Positions 1 through 11,240 of a DNA stretch of 64,000 bases are shown one piece after another. The notes beneath the pieces were generated by a model. The model did not search any database, was not told the origin of the DNA, and saw only the letters and a list, made by a program, of their open reading frames with translations. The position numbers were made by a program, and so were the translations under genes. The DNA is taken from contig JANUWF010002421.1 in NCBI GenBank assembly GCA_026120185.1, forward strand, positions 2,480,001 through 2,544,000. Reading direction: 5' to 3'. Every line of letters begins with the position of its first letter. Position 1 is the stretch's first letter. This DNA is from Voacanga thouarsii (Eukaryota; Streptophyta; Magnoliopsida; Gentianales; Apocynaceae).

Positions 1-579
1 TCCTTTTATCAAATGCTTCAAAGTCAATTCATATTGTGTTAAAAAGGTAAAAGTGTTTGTGCTTTATACTTTAGTGAACATCTGCTCAAACAAGTGAGCT
101 TTTACTATTCTATTGATATTTGATCTCCTTTGTAGTACAAGGTTATGGTGTAAAACCTATTTGGGGTGAACTTTGATTTGATTGTTTGATTGAGAGGTTT
201 TGGAAAACCAAGTGGGGTGATCCTCTCTTATATGTGGTACAGTTTGATTTCATTAAGTTGAGTAAATGAAATCTGATTGAAAATCCTTAAGTGTGAGATT
301 AAGGTAGTGGACGTAGAACTTGGTAGATCGAACCACTATATATTCTATATCTCATTTCTTTGCATACGTCATTGACTACATTGTATTTCTTACTTTAGTC
401 TGAATCTGGATATATCTCAAAGTGTTCTTGGATAGCTTTTTCTGTCACCATAAAGTTGGTCCAAGAAACTTATTCATCATTATTATTCTGTATATCAGAC
501 GATTGAAAAATTTTTAGTTTGCCAAAAACCTTATTCACCCCCTTCCCGCCCCCCCCATTCTAAGGTTTTTCAGATTTTA
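1..579. other. Unassigned AT-rich DNA, possible old LTR end
   Basis: No coding capacity is visible. Around 300-560 the sequence resembles the end of a Sirevirus-type copia LTR: a 'gtggacgtagaacttgg' stretch, then 'aaccactata', and further on 'attcaccccc' with a C-rich run. No primer-binding site follows, so this is a weak resemblance from memory of such LTRs. It may instead be leader sequence of the Athila-like element to the right. Confidence 0.25.
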
Positions 580-1145
580 TAGTTGCCTTGGATGCTATGG
601 TTGAGGCATTAGCTCAAAAGATGGAAGAATTGGTTGAAGATCCTACTTAAGGGTAAGTTATAAGTGTTAATTGCGATTTTTGTAAATAAGAGCACCCAAA
701 ACATGAGTGTTAAAGCATGTCTTTATCCTATGATTCTTCCTTAGAACAAGTCATTTTCATGGGGACTAGGAAATAAGGTAACAATCTTTATAGTACCACC
801 TACAATCCCAGTTGGAGAAATGATCCCAATTTTTCTTGGACCCATCAAAACTAACCTAGGCAAAACTCCTCAAACGTTAGCGAACATCAAAGGATTCAAC
901 CCCCCTGCCTTACAATGCACCCCTACCACCAAAACCTTTATTGGAAGAATTAGTTAACAATTTGGTAAGTTCCATGAACTCACATTTTCAAGGAGTCAAT
1001 GACATAATAAGGAATCTTGAGGCTTCGATGCATAATTTGGAGAATTAAATTGGCCAACTTGCAAAGCTTATTAGAGATCGTCAAGTGTGAAATTCACTAG
1101 CAAACACAGAGAATGATCCAAGAGACAAAGATTGGGGAAGGAGAT
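580..1145 (+). pseudogene. Athila-like gag remnant
   Basis: The plus strand reads in several frames as an Athila-type gag C-terminal half. A 'YNPSWRNDPNFSW' peptide (about 808-840) matches the hallmark YNPGWRNHPNFSW of Athila gag. About 170 bases later comes an 'NLEASMHNLE' stretch followed by 'IGQLAKLI', equivalent to the family's 'NLE.Q(V/I)GQLA' segment. Gag normally forms the virus-like particle that packages element RNA. Stops and frame changes (for example taa between 'LEN' and 'IGQLAK') break it, and neither an N-terminal start nor a zinc knuckle can be recognised. The family call rests on these two motifs. Confidence 0.7.
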
Positions 1146-2371
1146 GAACTTTTTACTTACTTCCTCATTTAAGTTTTCAAACAAGTTTTAATTTTGTCTT
1201 GCTTTAGTTTCTATTTGGTGTGTTTTTGTCTACTTTGTTTAAGTTTTTAAGTGTTTATTTCAGTATTTTTCCATTTAGTTTTTCTATTAAAAAATAAAAA
1301 AAAATATATATATTTCAATTCCAGACTGGAACCGGCACCAGTTTAGATTGATGAATCGGCCACCAGCTCCAACTCGAGAAAATCAAACAACTTCTAGTAC
1401 TAAGCAGGCGTCGACTCAAGTCTAGAAATACACTTTTATAAGGGCCAACGATTCATTTTTCAACCAAAATACCAAACTTCACCAGCTTTCTCTCTTTCTC
1501 TACCATCGGCTCACTCAATCCACCTCCCACAGGCTTTGATTCTACCACAAAATAAATTTTTTTCTATCAAACTTCCTTGAATCCGTCTTTGTTCTTCAAT
1601 TTTGACGGATTACCTCCTCCAAATTCTTCACTTTTCACATAAACCCCACCTTTCAATCCACATCTTTTCTGCAAAAATTTCTTTCAAAGATTGATGTACA
1701 ATGATTGCCCACTATTTGGAGAACAAGTTGATGTAATTTTTACTTGAAGTTAATGGTAAAATTTCTCCTTTAAATTTTTGGGTATTTTTAAAAAATTTTA
1801 ATTAGAAATTTTGATTTAATTGCATATGAAGAATTGTTTCAAACTTTGTTCAATAACATTTATATTCTTGAGCTTTATTTCGATATATTTTGGTGCTATG
1901 CTATATATTGTCTTAATGACCATTGAAGATTTCTTGGAACAATGCTTTGATAAATTGCTGAAAATTTTAAATGCTTTAGGGAACTATATTTGTTGCCATT
2001 AGCCTTGTGATCATGCCTCTGTCTTGAGTATACTTAGGGAGTTAAAATGATCATAATACTTCCAAGATACATTCTTTGAACTTTGGCACTCATAATGATG
2101 CATGTGTGGATTTTTTGCATATTATACAGACAATGCATTGTGATCATGTTGTTGTTTGAGATAATGCTTATAGATTAATTCCATTTGGTTATTGAATTGT
2201 GATACTTAGAGGAAATTGAGGTGATTGGGTTGTATGGTGAAGTGGTTGACAGTCGTGGTTGTTGTTGCAGTTATTATGCTGAAGGGAGGTTGTAGTGATT
2301 GAATTTGAGGAAGATTAGAATTCTATTCCAAGTAACACCCTTATGAGAGATCTTTATATCCAAATATCATC
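1146..2371 (+). other. E0 internal spacer, non-coding
   Basis: AT-rich sequence with no coding signal that I recognise. It joins the gag remnant to the downstream ORF where pol should lie. Around 1315-1375 there is a small GC-richer patch ('accggcaccag', 'cggccaccagctcc') resembling the 'gccggcgcc' patches inside LTRs of related elements in this window. The 60-codon ORF at 1820-2002 looks like chance. Confidence 0.5.
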
Positions 2372-3596
2372 ATGCCACGAACCAAAGCCCCTTCCCCCCT
2401 TTAACAAAAGAGCATGAGCCTCTTCTTCTCATACTCCCCTACCTACACACCCTTCTTCTCCCTAATTTAGTGATCCTCTTTATTAAGAGTGATATGAGGC
2501 TAGAGCACAAAATAAAATCATTGTGGAAAGAATTTTTTATCCAGCATTAGAACAATCTTTGAAGTTATCTCTTATGTTTAGAAGAATGGAGTGGGAAGCT
2601 ATCATTAACTTGAGAGGTACCTATTGTTCGTCTTTGGTTTGTGAGTTCTATGCCAATATAAATGAAGAAGGAAAGAATGACCTTAGGAAAATATAGACCA
2701 TAGTGAAAGGACTTTACATTAAGTTCGACAAGCAAAGATTTGCCCACATTTTGGAGATCAATAATATAGGGCCCCAGTTAGAAGTAGACTACCATAATCA
2801 GAAGATTGTTGTCGACCCTGACTAGGATTTTAGAGAGGCTTATAGTAAGTTGGGGATATACAAGAGAGAAGAGTGGGGCAGGTTGGTTTTGTGTCCAACA
2901 ATACTTTAGGTGCCTAGCTCCGCACGTTCGTTCATATTTTCTCTTTTAATGTTATCCCTAAGGCTAGTGGTTTTAAAGAAGCTTGAGTTATTGATGTTTA
3001 TATTCTAGCTAAGATGTTAACCACTAAGCCTATTCCTCTCACTCCCTTTATTATTCAGTTTATGTGAGATGTTGTTTATTCTCACTTATCCTCCAAAGAA
3101 CTTGTGTTCCCTTTTGTTATCATGAAAATACTAAGATCTTTTGGAGTGCCAGTAGAGGGAGAAGCTATGGAAATGACTACTGAGATGGAGATGGTGACTA
3201 AGCAGACCTTGTCCGCTTATTGGTATAGATATAATGAAGAGACTAGGACATAGGTTAAGCATGTTGTTATAGGACTACTTGGGGATGACTTATCCTCTCT
3301 TAGGACTTCTTCCTATTCTACTAGACAACCCATAGCTATGTTAGTACTTCGAGTTCCCATAATACTGATTTTAAGACAGAGCTGCGAGCACAATTCAAAG
3401 ATATGAGGTTGGAGATGGGACGCCACACTGAGATGCTTACATAACTTATGTAAAGAATGCAAGAGACACAACAGAAGCAAGAAGCACAAGAACTCCAATA
3501 GGCACAATTGATGCAAGCATTCTAAGCATACCAAAGAGCACACTAAGGTCGAGCTGATAGAGATGGAGATCACGATGCTAATGCTGGTGCTTAGGG
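2372..3596 (+). pseudogene. Athila env-position ORF ('putative plant transposon protein' type)
   Basis: It starts at an ATG reading MPRTKA, like the MARTK-type starts of this ORF family, but meets a stop within about a dozen codons. From about 2524 the plus strand reads as the family's conserved core: 'ERIFYPALEQSL', then 'RRMEWEAIINLRGTYCSSLV', then 'EFYANINEEGKNDLRKI' and a stop, then 'KGLYIKFDKQRFAHIL'. A later block reads 'SSKELVFPFVIMKILRSFGV' followed by 'VEGEAM'. The tail is glutamine-rich and probably coiled-coil (about 3370-3560). Function is unknown; in Athila relatives this ORF lies between pol and the 3' LTR. At least six stops and one or more frameshifts make it non-functional. 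The family assignment is from memory. Confidence 0.6.
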
Positions 3597-3993
3597 ATTG
3601 ATTATATTGATGTCACTTTGATATTTTCTCTTGTCCTTTCTTGTCTTTTCTTAGTTTTTTTTATGTACTGTTTTCTTTTAGATTTATTTTGTTATCTTTT
3701 ATGGTATGGTTTTTTTTCTTTTATCTTTTGTTAAGTATTTAGGAACAATGAGGAAAATGTAATGCTCTCTTCTTTTTTATGGAAAGTAATGATTATATCC
3801 TTTTTTTGGAATTTATGCCTTGGAGAATATTCTTTTTCCTTTTTCCCGTTTTATCTTTTCATCTTTTGGTTATGCTTAATGTTTTGAATTTTAGGCCATT
3901 TAGTATATGTTCTTTCTTAAGTGCGGGAGATGTTGAATTTCTTATTCTTTTTATTTATTTCAATCCTATGGCTATGCTTTCTTGTGTTATTTT

Positions 3994-4031
3994 AGGCCAT
4001 TGAGTGCAATGTCCAGTTTAAGTGTGGGGGA
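3994..4031 (+). promoter_or_regulatory. Polypurine-like module (internal)
   Basis: Sequence 'ggccattgagtgcaatgtcc' is followed by 'agtttaagtgtggggga'. The same layout, a GAGGACA(A/T)TGTCC-like palindrome next to TTTAAGTGTGGGGGAG, recurs in the A and B elements. It lies about 1 kb upstream of the real polypurine tract, so it is an internal copy and possibly a second plus-strand priming site. Confidence 0.5.
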
Positions 4032-4512
4032 GAAATTCATCATCTTTACCAAGTTCAAATCTTCTTTTGAATCTGTTGAGAATTTTTTTCAAACTTTTTA
4101 AAATTTTCCAGATTTTTGCATGAACTTAATCTGTAATGAGGTTGTGATTTTCTTTTTGAGCTTGGATATGCTTTTGTCATTCATTTGATTGAGTTGATTT
4201 TTAGTAAACTTGTATATTAAATTGAATATTGCAAAGTCTTAAAAAATTGAGTTAACCTTGGTTATGCTTTAGTAATTGAAAAGTCTTTTATTCTTAAGAT
4301 TTGGATGTAGATAATATGCTAAAGTATAAGAAAGGTCATTGACTAGTTCTTGTTTTATGGAATTTAATTTGTTTTTATTTTAAATTATGTGAGGAGACAA
4401 AAGGTCCAAGAATGCAAAATACATGTCCTTTGGAGAAAAACAGTGAGTGAAAAAAATGTTTGATTGTGAAAAACTTTCGAGCTGTGAAAACAATGTTTAA
4501 ATTACCCGACAA

Positions 4513-4650
4513 TAGGGGCTAATACGATGAATAAAGAGAAATGCATTCACTTGAGGCTAAAATTCTCTAAGGGTTGAGAAAAATGACAATAAAAAGGAGG
4601 GCTAATATGGTAAGATAGAGTATAAAATGCACTCACTTAAGGCTAATTCT
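4513..4650 (+). repeat. Duplicated GGGCTAATACG motif
   Basis: Two copies of 'gGGGCTAATACGatgaat' and 'GGGCTAATATGgtaaga' at 4515 and 4599, each followed by 'CACTTGAGGCTA' or 'CACTTAAGGCTA'. The same double module occurs in INT1, INT2 and INT3 of the A family. Confidence 0.6.
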
Positions 4651-5010
4651 CCTAAAGCTTTTTTTTAAAGAAAAAAATAAGAACATTCTTTAGGTTGTGG
4701 AGAGATGATTCTATGAAACTTGAATTGGTCGAATAACTTAGCTTGTATAATTCATGTTGTCTATATTTTAGCTTTAAAGATGGAAAAATTTTCTTTGAAT
4801 AAGCATGAGCTTGTTTAACTTAACTTTAAGGACCTTGGGATATTTGGTTTAATATATGAATTTTTAGAGATTGATTTAGTGGAATGAATGGAGAATTTAT
4901 GTTTATAGTTAGAAAGAAAGTTGTGGCTCTGTTATAAATAGAGCTTTGATTAAAAAGATGTCTTTATTTTAACTTGGTTTTAAGTGTCTGTTTGTGGACA
5001 AGCAAATGCT

Positions 5011-5025
5011 TAAGTGTAGGGGAAT
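5011..5025 (+). promoter_or_regulatory. E0 polypurine tract
   Basis: 'taagtgtaggggaat' lies immediately before the LTR start 'TGAGAGGGGC'. It corresponds to the 'caagtgtgggggta' tract of the A family and is the expected plus-strand priming site. Confidence 0.7.
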
Positions 5026-5937
5026 TGAGAGGGGCAAAATTGGTGCATATTTTAATAGCCATTTGAGATGAAATTATATGGCTTTTGGATATAATGGTTA
5101 TTCAATTACTATTGTGTTCTTTTGATAATATTTTTCTGTGGGAAGGTTTTCCTCAAATTTTAAGTTAGAATTGTAGAAAATGAACAAAATTTGAATGTTG
5201 GACAGAATAGGGTTGGTGCTAGATTACACCTAGGAACACCTGTTATATTCTTTCTAGAAAAATATAGCAAAAGCATAACAAAAATTTCACTCCAGACAGT
5301 ATCCCGTGTTGGTTCGCCATCTTTTTCAAGATAGATTTGGAAATTGTTGAAGAATTCTTTTGGAAATTAGTTTGCAGACTGGAAAAAACATGTGGATTAA
5401 TTTTGGAAAATAGGAACGTTATATATATATAAGAAAAAACCAGCTACAATCATGAATTCAAGGAGTTATATTGATGATTATTGAAGAAAAGAATGAATTC
5501 ATCAAGATGAGCATTATGTTGGAGGAGTTCTTCATTGGGAGAGAAGGAATACTTGTCTAAGAGTTCCTATCTTTTTCCTTTATTTTTATTTTCTAGAAAA
5601 TGTTAATTTCATTAGTTTTAATTGTATTTTATAAGAATAATATGAATTTATGACTATGTATTAAGTTTATATTTGATCAATTGATTTATCTATTTCTAGC
5701 ATTTGGTTACTTGGTTTTATATGGTGAATTGATTGATTGTTTCTTCCTTCTAATTAACTTGGGAAAGAATATTAGAATAATTTTTAACTTAATATAATTC
5801 TATATTTGTTTTCTTAACTAACTTAAGAAATGAGGTTAAGAACTGAACTTGAGTAATCAAAATTGATTTATTTCACCTAGAGAATAGGGATATTGATTGA
5901 TTTCATACTTTAATATCACCTTAAGAGATGGGTATTT
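5026..5937 (+). mobile_element. E0 3' LTR, truncated
   Basis: Begins TGAGAGGGGCAAAATTGG directly after the polypurine tract. A run 'tatatatatataag' near 5420 is a plausible TATA region. The LTR is interrupted by the L LTR whose TGTGAAAC start is at 5938. The remaining part of the LTR is not found beyond L. Confidence 0.65.
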
Positions 5938-6180
5938 TGTGAAACCTCACCTAAAGCCAACCTTAGAGTAAGGGAGATGGGATGCATATCATGTCATCAT
6001 GCATAAAAATATACTTTTTGAATGATTTTATGTGCTTTAGAATTGTGGTTTATAGGTTAAATAGCTTATTTATGCTTGTTGGGTAGAAATGGTAAAAAGG
6101 TAATTTTGCTTGAGGTCAAAATAGGAAGATGGCTTAAGGTTTAGATAAGAAGAATATTTGTGTAAGAAAATAAGAACATG

Positions 6181-6250
6181 AGTTGTTGTGGATAAGTGGT
6201 TAGAGCTTTGTGAATTAATCTCTAAGGTCTTGAGTTCAAATCTCATCACT
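6181..6250 (+). promoter_or_regulatory. tRNA-like module with pol III A- and B-box-like sequences
   Basis: A-box-like TGGATAAGTGG at 6189-6199 and B-box-like AGTTCAAATCT at 6233-6243, separated by 33 bases, as in tRNA genes and tRNA-derived SINEs. The same module is at the same LTR position in the 54431 copy, with a better match. No acceptor stem can be drawn, so it is not a tRNA gene. Confidence 0.5.
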
Positions 6251-7853
6251 TAAGTTTTATTCGTAATTATCTTAACCATGTTTGAATTTTCAACTTTCTT
6301 ACATTCCTTAAAGATAGGATTGTTGTCTTAAAGGAGACATGATGGTAATGTCTTGACCGTGAGGTCTTGTCCTAAAAAGAATTCTAGAGGAATTCTTGTT
6401 CCCTTTAATTTTGCTAGTCTTATCTTAACATCTTTATAATTTGAACTATTCTTAATTCATTAATCCATTTTTAATCCCAAAAAATCTACGATAAATCCCT
6501 AGAATTAGAATTTAAAAATCAGCTCTTGTGGGCTAGATGAGGTCGAAAATAGAGAGGAGAATTAGGTAGGAATTCCAAGGAAAATAAAACACAATAGCTA
6601 TTCCTTCAAACTCCATCTTCATCTTGTTCATGTTTTGGTAAAGGAAAATCTGGAAAATTTTCCAGAATTCTTTCAAGGTTGTTTTCGAAAGTTTTAGCCT
6701 AATTTCGCACCCAATTATTGCCAAAAAAATGGACATTTCATGTAAGGTTGAATGTTGGAAATTTAGTGAATTTTCGGATTGGACAACCCTCCCAAAACCA
6801 GAATTTTGTTCCAGCAATTTTGCTACATTAAACCTAGAATTTGAAGCCTCTAATAGATCATAAGAACACCTGGAACTTCCTCTATTTTTCATCAAGATGA
6901 AGGTTGAAAAATCACCATTAAAAGACCTTCAAACATCCTTAAGAACCAGCTACAAAATCATGCCAAAAAGAGCAGAAAATTCTGCACCAAAAACATCTCT
7001 ATTCCAAGCATTCTTGAACCATTAAATTCCGTAAATTTTCCAGCTTGTGTTTTTCATGGAAAATGCCGAAATTCTTCACTCAAACCTCTTAAATTCAGAC
7101 CTTGTTCAGCCATGGACTGAACACCATGGACTCCACACCAACCTTGAATGTTTGGACTGCATGATCACAGCTCAAAAAGCTCCTAAAATTACTCTATCCA
7201 AAACTTATTTGAACTTCAAACTAAATTACAGATTTTTGCTTTATTAAAACACTCCTATAGCGAGTGCTCAAACAAGAAAATTCTCTGCCATTATAATTCA
7301 TTTTTGGCCAGCCTTATGTACTAAACAACCCTTCACTCTTTGATTAAAACCTAGCTAATTCAGCCTTACACCATTAAAGAATAAAAGACCTTCCATGAAC
7401 AAACTCCATTAACTAATCTTTTACCTCAAACAACTCCACATTTTCCTCCATTTGAATTTAAAAAAAAAACTAAAATCCTTCTTTCTCATTCTAGATAACC
7501 GAAACTCCTTTCTACACTAGGCCATTCGACCATCACAATTCCAGCAATTCTTGAAGCCATTTTCTCTCAAACTCTCTCAAAAAACACCAAGAACACACAC
7601 TTCTCATCTTCAAGCCTAAACCCATCCTAAACACCTCAAATCACTCCTAAACACTCTAGATCATCCATATTCAACCTATAGTCTTCATTTCTGGCCTTTA
7701 TAACACTAAATAATGCAAAGTAGAATTTCTAAACGAATCAAAACCAACTTTTTTGTTGAAGGTTCCAAGAACACCAAAAGGTAAAATAAGAACAACCTCC
7801 TTGTTGTTCCTCTTCTGCTCAACTTCTAATATTTCTTTCTAATGTCATTCGTC

Positions 7854-7880
7854 TTTCTCTCTCTCTCTCTCTCTCTCTCT
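7854..7880 (+). repeat. (CT)n microsatellite in L1
   Basis: About 13 CT units followed by 'gggttgaaatgg'. It occupies the same LTR position as the tracts at 11203 and 56322. Confidence 0.9.
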
Positions 7881-10800
7881 GGGTTGAAATGGTGATGATC
7901 AACCATGGCTATTTTCCGGACCACAAAAGGCTATCAAGTTCATGTGGATCTTCACTAATCAAGGAAACCTTCATCAAGCGATCATCCATCAAGTATTTTT
8001 CTTTAAATCTTCCTTTTTAATATTTGGAATCATGACTCCTAGATGTTGATAGAATGCTTAAATAAAGTATGGGTTGAGTATATGTATGTGGATGAAAGGG
8101 ATGGAGTTAAGACATGAGAGTTGGAATGTATGATTAGACCTTATGAATTTTTCTTTTGAATCAATATATGCTCCTCATGATTAAAGAGATTTATGGATGT
8201 TTTGATGCATGATGGATATTATGACACCATTGGTGATTAGGCCTTTATGTTCTTATTTTTCAATAAAGCCGTAGATAATGATTATGCCTAAAAGAAGATT
8301 ATCCATGTGTTAGTATATGTTGATTCAAGTATATGTTCATGAATGAATTAATATGCTATGTGAGAATATGTTCATAGATCTTCTCTAGTAATAGAAAATT
8401 ATTGGTAAAGTTATTTTCTATTAATTCTAGAATTATTTTACTAACATTATTGTTTTTAATTTAATTAGAATTATTATTCAATTTAGCTTGTAAAATTTAA
8501 AAACAATAGGTAGGTTTGAAATATTATATTATTTAAAAATATTATTATTTTATTGGTTAAATAAATAAAATATTTTTATTAAAAGTAAATAATAAAATAT
8601 TAGAATTAATTAATATCAAATGACCTTATAGACCATATTAATTAGCCTTACTAAAACTTTTACCTATACCCATGAATATTATTTATATTAAAATTTATTT
8701 ATTATTTATTAATTAAAAATGAAGTATAATTCATTTATTATTAATTTTATTGGTTATTTATTATCTATTAATTAATAATTAAAAAAATTAAGTGTAATTT
8801 ATTATTTATAATAATATTATTTAAATATTACCATTTACCAATATTATTTGGGACTTAGTATTATCCAATATTTGACACTAGTTTATTTATTGGCAATAAT
8901 ACTCATAATTTATTATATGAAACTAAAACTAATTATTATTTATTTTATAATACATATTAATTTTAACTTATCAAACTAGATTTATTTTATAAAATACTTG
9001 ATCAACTACTGTTAAAGTCTAAGACATTATGGTCATGGTTAGTTGTGGCTGTGACTACTTCAACTAGAAATTATTTATTTAAGGCAGACATGGTCTGGAT
9101 ATTGTCTTATACCTTGTGTTTCCCCAGGCGGGGTTAGATTGACCTTAGAAGACTTTTGAATTCAAGAAGAGTAAAGGATCAGGTAAGTTCCTGCATGGAA
9201 CCATTTGAAGACCAAAGTTATTCTGGCAAGCCGAACTCATTGTATACGAGTATTTGTACTGTAAAGCAATTATGGACAATTTTCCCTTTTCTTTCAATCA
9301 AGCAAGCTATTTAAAACTAAGCAAACAATTTCACACCAAACGCTAAACTTTTCCTTAAAAACTCAACTTGGCAAGAGTTTTAGAAACCATAATTGCTATT
9401 TTCAAGCGAATCGTTGTATGATCTTTTTCTTCCCAAGTGGGACAATCAACATTGAGTACTCAATAAGGATAGACTACTAGGACTAGTCTATGAAGGGTTA
9501 GGGTAAGTCTCTCAGTAGGTGGCCACCTCTGAAGGGTGTGTCCTTCCCGGATAGAATGTCAGTCTTGTAGGTCGTACCAGTCCGAGCTAGCAAGTTCAGC
9601 CAAGTAAACTGTGTATTTTCGGAGTGGTCAACCTATAAGTTTAGGTGTGGAGATGAAGTATCTCACCCGGTAGGTCGTACATCTACCTTGTGTTAGTATG
9701 CTCAGCGTGTGGCATTCTGATCATTATAATGTCATGGTGCACGAAGTGTGGTGCCATGGCTACCTTTTTTGAGTGGTTATATTTATTGTGCACATGTATG
9801 TTTTGGAAAGCAAAACACCACTCTTCATTTGTGAAATTTATTTGAAGCTTGCCAGCACTTTCTTTTATAAAATATTTACAACTTGCATACATGAACTGTT
9901 TTACCTGAAACACTCAAAGCACACACAGACTTATTGAGATTTATGTCTCACCACCTTTTATACCATGATTTCAGGTCGATCCTGCTGTGAAAGTTATTAG
10001 CTAGAGTATTGCCTATGTCTTGAAAGTTTTAGCCAACTTTCTTACCCAATTATTGCAAAAAAAATGGACATTTCATGTAAGGTTGAAGGCCGAAAATTCA
10101 GTGAATTTTCGGACTGCACAACCCTCCCAAAACCAGAATTTTGTTCCTGTAATTTCGCTGCATTAAACCTAAAATTTGAAGCCTCCAATAGATTGTAAGA
10201 ACAACTAGAATTTCCTTTTTTTTTTTTTTTCATCAAGATGAAGGCTGGAAAACCACCATTAAAAGACATTCAAGCACCCTTAAGAACCAGCTAAAAATCA
10301 TGCCAAAGAGAGCAGAAAATTCTGCACCAAAAACATCTCCATTCCAAGCATTCTTGAACTATTAAATTCCAGAAATTTTCCAGATTGTTTTCTTATGGTA
10401 AAGGCCGAAATTCTTCACTCAAATCTCTGCAATTTGAACCTTGTTCAGCCATGGACTGAACACCTTGACCTCCATACCAACCTTGAATGTTTAGACTCCA
10501 TAATCACACCTAAAAAAGCTCCTAAGATTACTCTATCCAAAACTTATTCAAACGTCAAACTAAATTACAGATTTTTTTTCTCCATTAAAACACTCCTATA
10601 GCAAGTGATCAAACCAGAAAATTCTCTGCCATTATAATCCATTTTCGACCAGCCTTATGTACTGAACAACCCTTCACTCTTTGATTAAAACCTTGCTAAT
10701 TCAGCCTTACACCATTGAAGAACAAAGGACCTTCCATGAACAAACTCCCTTAACTAATCTTTTACCTCAAACAACTCAACCTTTTCCTCCATTTGAATTT

Positions 10801-11197
10801 AAAAAAAAAAAACTAAAATCCTTCTCTCTCATTCTAGATAACCGAAACTCCCTTCTACACTAGGCCATTCAACCATCACAATTCCAGCAATTCTCGAAGC
10901 CATTTTCTCTCAAACTCTCTCAAAAAACACCAAGAACACTCACTTCTCATCTTCAAGCCTAAACCCATCCTAAACACCTCCAATCATTCCCAAACATTCC
11001 AGATCATCTATATTCAATCTATAGTCTTCATTTCTGGCCTTTATAACACTAAATCACGTAAAGTATAATTTCCAAACGGATCAAAACCAACTTTTTTGTT
11101 GAAGGTTCCAAGAACACCGAAAGATAAAATGAGAATAACCTCCTTTTTCTTCCTCTTCTACTCAACTTCTAATATTTCTTTCTAATGTCATTCGTCT

Positions 11198-11202
<5 letters not shown>

Positions 11203-11237
<35 letters not shown>
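11203..11237 (+). repeat. (CT)n microsatellite in L2
   Basis: CT tract at the equivalent of 7854-7880. A copia LTR is inserted at its right edge, and a few CT units ('ctcgctctctctct') resume at 13134. Confidence 0.9.
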
Positions 11238-11238
<1 letters not shown>

Positions 11239-11240
11239 AA

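Larger units (their letters stand above)
3597..5010 (+). other. E0 3' non-coding region
   Basis: Long AT-rich stretch between the env-position ORF and the polypurine tract, as is usual in Athila-like elements. It contains one polypurine-like module (3994-4031) and a duplicated 'GGGCTAATA(C/T)G' motif (4513-4650), both shared with the A family of elements further right. No coding signal; the small ORF at 3779-4003 is low-complexity hydrophobic sequence. Confidence 0.6.
580..5937 (+). mobile_element. E0: degenerate Athila-like Ty3/gypsy element
   Basis: Order on the plus strand: gag remnant, non-coding spacer, an ORF in the position of the extra 'env-like' ORF of Athila elements, a long 3' non-coding region with repeated polypurine motifs, a polypurine tract, and the start of a 3' LTR. 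Protease, RT, RNase H and integrase are missing between gag and the downstream ORF, so a large internal deletion has occurred. The 3' LTR is cut at 5938 by the L-family LTR. The 5' LTR is not recognisable in the window. Confidence 0.6.
5938..10021 (+). mobile_element. L1: first L LTR copy, 3' end missing
   Basis: Contains, in order: a tRNA-like module (6181-6250), a long stretch with no coding signal, a CT microsatellite, an AT-rich block (about 8390-9000, mostly TTATT/AATAA low complexity), and a GC-richer 3' part with 'caggcggggtta' and 'accagtccgagctagcaag'. It breaks off after 'ggtcgatcctgctgtgaaag...' where the complete copy goes on to GGGGTGTTACA. ORFs in it are not shared with the diverged copy at 54431 and are not coding. 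Confidence 0.7.

Noticed and set aside
1820..2002. 60-codon ORF as a small membrane protein
   Set aside because: Isolated in AT-rich spacer of a decayed element, with no homologous copy in the window to support it.
6533..6895. 120-codon minus-strand ORF as a gene
   Set aside because: It lies in the L LTR. The L2 tandem copy shares part of it through DNA identity, but the diverged L3 copy does not keep it.
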